This document shows, piece by piece, positions 14,884 through 19,123 of a stretch of 19,123 bases of DNA. Made by a program: the position numbers and the translations under genes. The first letter of the stretch is position 1. Each line of letters begins with the position of its first letter. Source of the stretch: Pseudomonadota bacterium (GTDB lineage: Bacteria; Pseudomonadota; Alphaproteobacteria; Sphingomonadales; Sphingomonadaceae); assembly GCA_023390415.1 (NCBI GenBank), contig JAEWCW010000197.1, positions 1-19,123 of the forward strand, given 5' to 3'. The notes below the pieces were generated by a model that saw nothing but the letters and a program-made list of their open reading frames with translations, did not search any database and was not told where the DNA came from.

Positions 14884-15557
14884 GTGCAAGCTGCATTTAC
14901 GTGGCGATCGACACGCCGGACCTCGATCGCGCGCGCGCCGTCGCGAGCCGGGTCAGAGGCCATGTCGGGGGGCTGAAGCTCGGACTCGAATTCTTCTGCG
15001 CGAACGGCCGCCAAGGCGTCCGCGAGATGGCGGATCTCGGGCTTCCGATCTTCCTCGACCTGAAGTTCCACGACATTCCCAACACGGTCGGCAAGGCGAT
15101 CCAGGCGCTGCGCCCGCTCGAGCCCGCGATCCTCACCGTCCACGCCGCCGGCGGACGGGCGATGATGGAGGATGCCAAGGCCGCTGCGCCGAGCGGCACC
15201 CGGGTCGTCGCCGTCACCGTCCTCACCAGCCTCGACGGCGAGGACCTGGCCTCGATCGGAGTCGCGGCCGATCCCCACGCCCAGGTCGAACGCCTCGCCG
15301 GCCTCGCTCGCGAAGCCGGGCTGGACGGCCTCGTCTGCTCGGGCGCTGAGGTCTCGGCGGCCAAGAAATTGTGGCCGGACGGCTTCTTCGTCGTCCCCGG
15401 GGTCCGCCCCGCCGACGGAAATCATGGCAACCAGAAAAGGGTGGTGACGCCCCGCGCCGCGCTCGACGCCGGCGCTTCCGTCCTCGTCGTCGGCCGGCCG
15501 ATCACCCAGGCAAGCGACCCGGACCAGGCCGCCCGCGCCATCGCCGCGACTCTCTAG
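14880..15557 (+). CDS. pyrF: Orotidine 5'-phosphate decarboxylase
   Basis: Converts OMP to UMP, the last step of de novo pyrimidine synthesis, in the cytoplasm. The product has 225 residues, the usual TIM-barrel length. The catalytic signature DLKFHDIPNTV (residues 60-70; D60, K62, D65) is intact, as are the upstream Asp and Lys (VAIDTPD and GGLKLGLEF) and the phosphate-binding GVRP and VVGRPIT near the end. The ATG overlaps the lapA stop (ATGA). In many alphaproteobacteria trpF-trpB-trpA lie just before accD; here 51 non-coding bases lie between pyrF and accD. Confidence 0.97.
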   Translation: MSASCIYVAIDTPDLDRARAVASRVRGHVGGLKLGLEFFCANGRQGVREMADLGLPIFLDLKFHDIPNTVGKAIQALRPLEPAILTVHAAGGRAMMEDAKAAAPSGTRVVAVTVLTSLDGEDLASIGVAADPHAQVERLAGLAREAGLDGLVCSGAEVSAAKKLWPDGFFVVPGVRPADGNHGNQKRVVTPRAALDAGASVLVVGRPITQASDPDQAARAIAATL

Positions 15558-15608
15558 ACAAGCTCCGGCCCGCGGGCCTATCCGCCGCGCCCGAGGAGAA
15601 TTCTTGCC

Positions 15609-16463
15609 ATGAGCTAGCTGAACCGAGTCCGCAATTCGATCCCCTTCCTCCCCAAGAGGGAGACGCCCGACAATCTCTGGCACAAGTGCCGGGAATGCGA
15701 CGCGATGGTCTTCACCAAGGAGTGGGAGGAGAATCTCAGCGTCTGCCCGCGCTGCGGCTATCACGGCCGCATCGGCGCCCGCCAGCGCTTCGAGCAGGTG
15801 CTCGATCCCGGGTACTCGATGCTCGCTCCGCCCCAGGTGCGCGAGGACCCGCTCAAGTTCCGCGACTCCAAGCGCTATGTCGACCGGATCAGGGCGGCGC
15901 GCCAGCAGACCGGCGAGCCCGACGCTTTGCTCAACGCCCGCGGCACGATCGACGGACAGCCGGCGGTGGTCGGGGTCCAGGATTTCGCCTTCATGGGCGG
16001 ATCGATGGGCCTCGGAGTCGGCGCCGCCTTCGTCGCCGGGGTCCAGGCCGCGATCGAGAGCCGGTCGGCCTATGTGATCTTCACCGCCGCCGGCGGCGCA
16101 CGCATGCAGGAGGGCATCCTCTCCCTCATGCAGATGCCCAAGACCACGGTCGCCATCGCCCAGCTACGCGAGGCCGGCCTGCCCTATATCGTCGTCCTCA
16201 CCGATCCGACGACGGGCGGGGTCACCGCCTCTTATGCGATGCTCGGCGACGTCCACCTCGCCGAGCCCGGCGCCCTGATCGGCTTCGCCGGCCAGCGCGT
16301 CATCGAATCGACGATCCGCGAGAAGCTCCCCGAAGGCTTCCAGCGCGCCGAATATCTGCTCGAGCACGGCATGGTCGATATGGTCGTCCCCCGCGGCGAC
16401 CTCAAGCAGCGCCTCGCGCAATTGCTCTCCTATCTCACGCCGGAGCGGAAGGCCGCGGCCTAG
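15609..16463 (+). CDS. accD: Acetyl-CoA carboxylase carboxyltransferase beta subunit, with in-frame TAG at codon 3
   Basis: Beta subunit of the carboxyltransferase that makes malonyl-CoA for fatty-acid synthesis, working with AccA. Read from ATG 15609 the product would have 284 positions: MS, then TAG (15615-15617), then LNRVRNSIPFLPKRETP, a four-Cys zinc ribbon (C27/C30, C46/C49) and a full carboxyltransferase domain with GGSMG, the oxyanion-type FTAAGGARMQEG and LTDPTTGGVTASYAMLGD. As I recall, the family has Trp at position 3 (MSWL), so TGG has become TAG. GAGGAG lies 10 bases before ATG 15609, so this is the true start region. The first ordinary start after the stop, ATG 15705, would lose the first zinc Cys pair; only CTG 15618 would keep it. 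The rest of the gene shows no decay. Confidence 0.9.
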
Positions 16464-16467
16464 CGCC

Positions 16468-17796
16468 GTGGCGGATTTCGCGACCTCCGATGACCCGGCC
16501 GTCCAGGCGCAGCTCGATCGCCTCGCCGCGCTAGCGCCGGCGACGCCGTCGCTTGGCCTGGAACGGATCGAGGCGTTGCTCGCCCGGCTTGGCAATCCGG
16601 AGCGCGCGCTTCCGCCGGTGCTCCACGTCGCCGGGACCAACGGCAAGGGATCGACCTGCGCCTTCCTCCGCGCCGCCATCGAGGCCGCCGGCCTCACCGC
16701 CCATGTCTATGCGAGCCCGCACCTCGTCCGTTTCAACGAGCGCTTCCGGATCGCCGGCAAGCTGATCGCGGACGATGCGCTTGCCGAATTGCTCGAAGAG
16801 GTGCTGGGCGCCGCCGACGGCATGGAGGTGAGCTTCTTCGAGGCGACGACTGCCGCCGCCTTCCTCGCCTTCTCGCGCGTCCCCGCCGACGCAGCGGTGA
16901 TCGAGGTGGGCCTCGGCGGACGGCTCGACGCGACCAACGTGGTCGCGCGACCGCTCGTCACCGGGATCGCCCAGCTCGGGCTCGACCACCAGGCCTTTCT
17001 CGGCGACCGGATCGAGCAGGTTGCTGCAGAGAAGGCCGGGATCGCCAAGCTCGGCGTGCCCCTCGTCACCCACCACTATCCGCCGCTGATCGCCGAGCGC
17101 ATCGGCGCGGCCGCCGCCGCTGCGGGCGCCGAATGGCTGCCGAAGGCCGGCGCCTGGGACTCCAACGCCTATCAAGGCCAGATCCATTATCGCGACTCGC
17201 GCGGGACGCTCGATCTGCCGATGCCGCGGCTGCGCGGCGCCCATCAGGCCGCCAATGCCGGCCTCGCCGTCGCCATGCTCCGCCACCAGGATTTGCTCCG
17301 GATCCCGGACTCGGCACTGAAGGCGGCGATGGGCTGGGCGGAATGGCCGGCCCGAATCCAGCGCCTGGCGCGGGGCCCTGTCCACGATCTCCTGCCCAAG
17401 GACAGCGAGCTCTGGCTCGACGGCGGCCACAATCCCGCGGCAGCCCGTGCCGTCGCCGATCATTTCCGCGCCTATGTTCCCGCGGACCAGCCCTTCCACC
17501 TCGTCATCGGTCTGCTCTCGAACAAGGAGGCGCCGGGCGTCTTGCGGCCCTTCGCCGGCCGCACGCTCACCGTCCATCCGGTGCCGGTCCCCGGCCATGA
17601 CCACCATTCGCCCGACACGCTCACCCGGATCGCTAAGGAGCACGGCCTGAAGGCGGTGCCAGCGGCGGGCGTCGAGGACGCCCTCCGCTGGATCGCCCGT
17701 CACGCCGACCGCGCCTATCCGCCGATCGTCCTCATCCTGGGCTCGCTCTACCTCGCCGGCGACGTCCTCCGCCGCAACGAGCAGGCGCCGAGCTAG
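16468..17796 (+). CDS. folC: Bifunctional folylpolyglutamate synthase/dihydrofolate synthase
   Basis: Mur-ligase-family enzyme that joins glutamate to dihydropteroate and adds further glutamates to folates. In 442 residues the P-loop is HVAGTNGKGST (about 53-63), followed by the folate-site SPHLVRFNERFRI, the metal/ATP element VIEVGLGGRLDATN, the HQAFLG histidine loop, and the second-domain signature WLDGGHNPAAARA. The start is GTG 16468, four bases after the accD stop, without a good ribosome site, so it probably relies on coupling to accD. accD-folC is a conserved pair in alphaproteobacteria. Its TAG shares bases with the stop of the convergent downstream gene. Confidence 0.96.
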   Translation: MADFATSDDPAVQAQLDRLAALAPATPSLGLERIEALLARLGNPERALPPVLHVAGTNGKGSTCAFLRAAIEAAGLTAHVYASPHLVRFNERFRIAGKLIADDALAELLEEVLGAADGMEVSFFEATTAAAFLAFSRVPADAAVIEVGLGGRLDATNVVARPLVTGIAQLGLDHQAFLGDRIEQVAAEKAGIAKLGVPLVTHHYPPLIAERIGAAAAAAGAEWLPKAGAWDSNAYQGQIHYRDSRGTLDLPMPRLRGAHQAANAGLAVAMLRHQDLLRIPDSALKAAMGWAEWPARIQRLARGPVHDLLPKDSELWLDGGHNPAAARAVADHFRAYVPADQPFHLVIGLLSNKEAPGVLRPFAGRTLTVHPVPVPGHDHHSPDTLTRIAKEHGLKAVPAAGVEDALRWIARHADRAYPPIVLILGSLYLAGDVLRRNEQAPS

Positions 17797-18548
17797 GCGC
17801 CTTTCGCGCGAAGCTCGGCGAGCTTGCGCTCCGCCCAGGCATACATGTCACGGTGGCGCATCTTCTCGTGCGCATCGAGCCTGCGCATCCGGCGCTCGAC
17901 TTCGGCGAGCGCCGCGACCGCCTCGCTCTCGCGGCCTTGCTCGATCAGCAGCCCCGCTTCCCGGCATTGCGCCTCGCCGCCGGGCATGCGCGTGCCGAGG
18001 TCGCGGAAGATCGCGATCGCGGCCTCGGCCTCGCCGAGCTCGGCCAGGGCGCTGCCGCGGAGCATGCTAGCCCGGTCGGCCTCGGCACCAGGCCGGCCCT
18101 GCGGCAGTTCGTCCAGGACCTTCAGCGCCTCGGCGGCATTGCCGACCTCGAAGCAGGCGCGCGCATATTTGAGCTTGATGGCGTCGTTGCCGAACGGCGC
18201 CTTGTCGAGCGCGAGCAAATAGGAAAGCGCGGCCTCCGACCAATTCTCCTGCTCGGCGAGCGCGTCGCCGAGCCGGACCCGGTTGGCGACGGTATCGCTG
18301 GTGTCGAGCGCCTCGCGGGCGGCGCGGACCTCGCGCTCCGGGTCGATCCGCCGAACCGCTGCGTCCCTCGCCATTCGCACCCGGCGGTTGGTCCCGAGCC
18401 CGGGCAGGATCTCGGCGATCGTGTAGATCAGGCTGCCGAGCAGCGGGAAGAAGAGGATGATCAGAAGCCACCAGGGCGGCCGGCCGTTGCGCAGCACATG
18501 CACCGCGCAGGCGACCTGGATCGCGACGATTGCCAGCAGCGCCAGCAT
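17793..18548 (-). CDS. PLDc_N-like two-helix membrane protein with TPR-type repeats
   Basis: A 251-residue protein. Two N-terminal helices (about residues 2-18 and 26-47) include PPWWLLIILFFPLLGSLIY, much like the PLDc_N segment found before cardiolipin synthase and other phospholipase D domains; no HKD catalytic motif follows. Instead there are several TPR-like helical pairs (NRVRLGDALAEQENWSEAALSYLLAL, IKLKYARACFEVGNAAEALKVLDEL, GSALAELGEAEAAIAIFRDL and so on), which usually serve protein contacts. ATG 18548 starts at the first helix and overlaps the stop of the MFS gene as TGATG. The longer frame to 18635 is antisense shadow. It is convergent with folC: both stops share the CTAG at 17793-17796. 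The function is not known; a membrane scaffold is the inference. Confidence 0.75.
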   Translation of the reverse strand: MLALLAIVAIQVACAVHVLRNGRPPWWLLIILFFPLLGSLIYTIAEILPGLGTNRRVRMARDAAVRRIDPEREVRAAREALDTSDTVANRVRLGDALAEQENWSEAALSYLLALDKAPFGNDAIKLKYARACFEVGNAAEALKVLDELPQGRPGAEADRASMLRGSALAELGEAEAAIAIFRDLGTRMPGGEAQCREAGLLIEQGRESEAVAALAEVERRMRRLDAHEKMRHRDMYAWAERKLAELRAKGA

Positions 18549-19123
18549 CAGGCGGCAGCGTCCCCCGCCCCCACGATCGCGGGATCCGGTGCAACCACGC
18601 CCGACGCCCGCCCGGCGCGGGCCTCCCTGATCCATTCGAGCACGCAGAGAACGACCGCGATCACCCCGATCAGGGCGGTGAAGACGAACACGAAATAATA
18701 GCCGCGCTCCTCGATCATCTGGCCGAGCGCGCCGCGGCCGAGAGTCCCCACCAGCAGGGTCAGCGAGGCGAGCAGTGCATATTGCACCGCGCTGTGCTTC
18801 TTGCTGACGATCGAGGAGAGCCAGGCGATATAGGCCGCGCCGGCGATTCCGATGGCGAGATTCTCGCCGCCGATGGTGATCATAAGCCGGGCGAGCCGCT
18901 CGCTTCCGCCGAACTGCTCGACCAGCCAGGTGAAGCCGATCGCATTGCTCACCGCGCCCATCGTCGCGCCGCCGGCGGCGAGATCGGCGTAGAGCAGGTT
19001 GGTCGCCGCCGACAGCGCGGCGCCGAGGGTGAGGGTGAACATCCGCCCCAAGACGATGATCAGCCAGCCGCCAAGCGCCAGCCCGAGGATGATCGCGCCG
19101 ATCCCGAAGAATTTGGACGCGAA
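18548..19123 (-). CDS. AmpG-like MFS permease, C-terminal part (cut by window end)
   Basis: The last 191 residues of a major-facilitator transporter, open at the window edge (the frame begins FASKFFGIGAII at 19123). About five hydrophobic segments are visible. The order of motifs fits AmpG-type muropeptide permeases: GGENLAIGIAGAAYIAWLSS, a short cytoplasmic SKKHSAVQYALLASL, then a last helix pair and a soluble Ala/Pro-rich tail. AmpG imports anhydromuropeptides for cell-wall recycling and, in some bacteria, for AmpC induction. Assignment to AmpG rather than another MFS branch rests on these few motifs. It is coupled to the TPR protein by TGATG. Confidence 0.75.
   Translation of the reverse strand, partial: FASKFFGIGAIILGLALGGWLIIVLGRMFTLTLGAALSAATNLLYADLAAGGATMGAVSNAIGFTWLVEQFGGSERLARLMITIGGENLAIGIAGAAYIAWLSSIVSKKHSAVQYALLASLTLLVGTLGRGALGQMIEERGYYFVFVFTALIGVIAVVLCVLEWIREARAGRASGVVAPDPAIVGAGDAAA

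Noticed and set aside
15567..15578. Perfect palindrome GGCCCGCGGGCC between pyrF and accD as a terminator or operator
   Set aside because: There is no T-run after it, and such GC-only palindromes arise by chance at this base composition. A weak TAGACA-N18-TATCCG promoter reading was also not convincing.
15705..16463. accD as a normal gene starting at ATG 15705
   Set aside because: It would lack C27 and C30 of the zinc ribbon and has no ribosome site, whereas GAGGAG lies before ATG 15609 and similarity covers the whole longer frame.
1..19123. tRNA, rRNA, prophage, toxin-antitoxin or defence system genes
   Set aside because: None was recognisable on either strand. The gaps are all under 210 bp and hold only repeats or promoter-like sequence.

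Overview
The window looks like a Sphingomonadales-type alphaproteobacterium. GC is high (about 70% by eye). Genes are tightly packed with many ATGA, GTGA and TGATG start/stop overlaps. Several neighbourhoods are typical of sphingomonads: xerD divergent from aroK, cvpA-cysS near radA, and pyrF/accD/folC. REP-like GTCATCCCAGC palindromes lie between genes. All assignments come from reading the sequence; no database search was run.

Layout, left to right. (1) 1-2841, minus strand: a small one-helix membrane protein, a secreted 597-residue protein of unknown function, and xerD. The xerD frame is cut about 690 bp in and continues in frame into a foreign-looking parallel beta-helix (GH87-like) fragment up to the window edge. 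(2) 2890-3417, plus strand: aroK, divergent across a short, possibly shared promoter; the expected aroB is absent. (3) 3440-9721, all minus strand: a DUF1493 carrier-like protein, radA, [REP pair], cvpA, cysS, [REP pair], a NifU/IscU-like scaffold and a Kef-type K+/H+ antiporter. (4) 9831-10899, plus strand: an HPF/RaiA ribosome hibernation factor starting with TTG, and an endonuclease/exonuclease/phosphatase-fold enzyme. (5) 10915-12231, minus strand: a membrane-anchored class C beta-lactamase-like serine hydrolase. (6) 12320-17796, plus strand: a patatin-like lipase, LapA, pyrF, accD and folC. (7) 17793-19123, minus strand: an AmpG-like MFS permease (cut by the window end) and a PLDc_N-plus-TPR membrane protein, convergent on folC.

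Functionally this is mostly housekeeping: shikimate, pyrimidine, fatty-acid and folate metabolism, tRNA charging, recombination and repair, ribosome hibernation and ion transport. I see no CRISPR array, phage module, toxin-antitoxin pair, tRNA or rRNA.

The striking points are breaks in otherwise standard genes. accD carries an in-frame TAG at codon 3, where the family has a Trp, so no ordinary start gives a full-length product. xerD is a chimera without its HxxR and Tyr catalytic residues. Two gene-order gaps both affect aromatic amino acid synthesis: aroB is missing after aroK (a few possible start codons remain), and trpFBA is missing between pyrF and accD. I did not find a convincing new biological system. 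The accD stop, the xerD junction and the paired REP elements are the best candidates for a second look.
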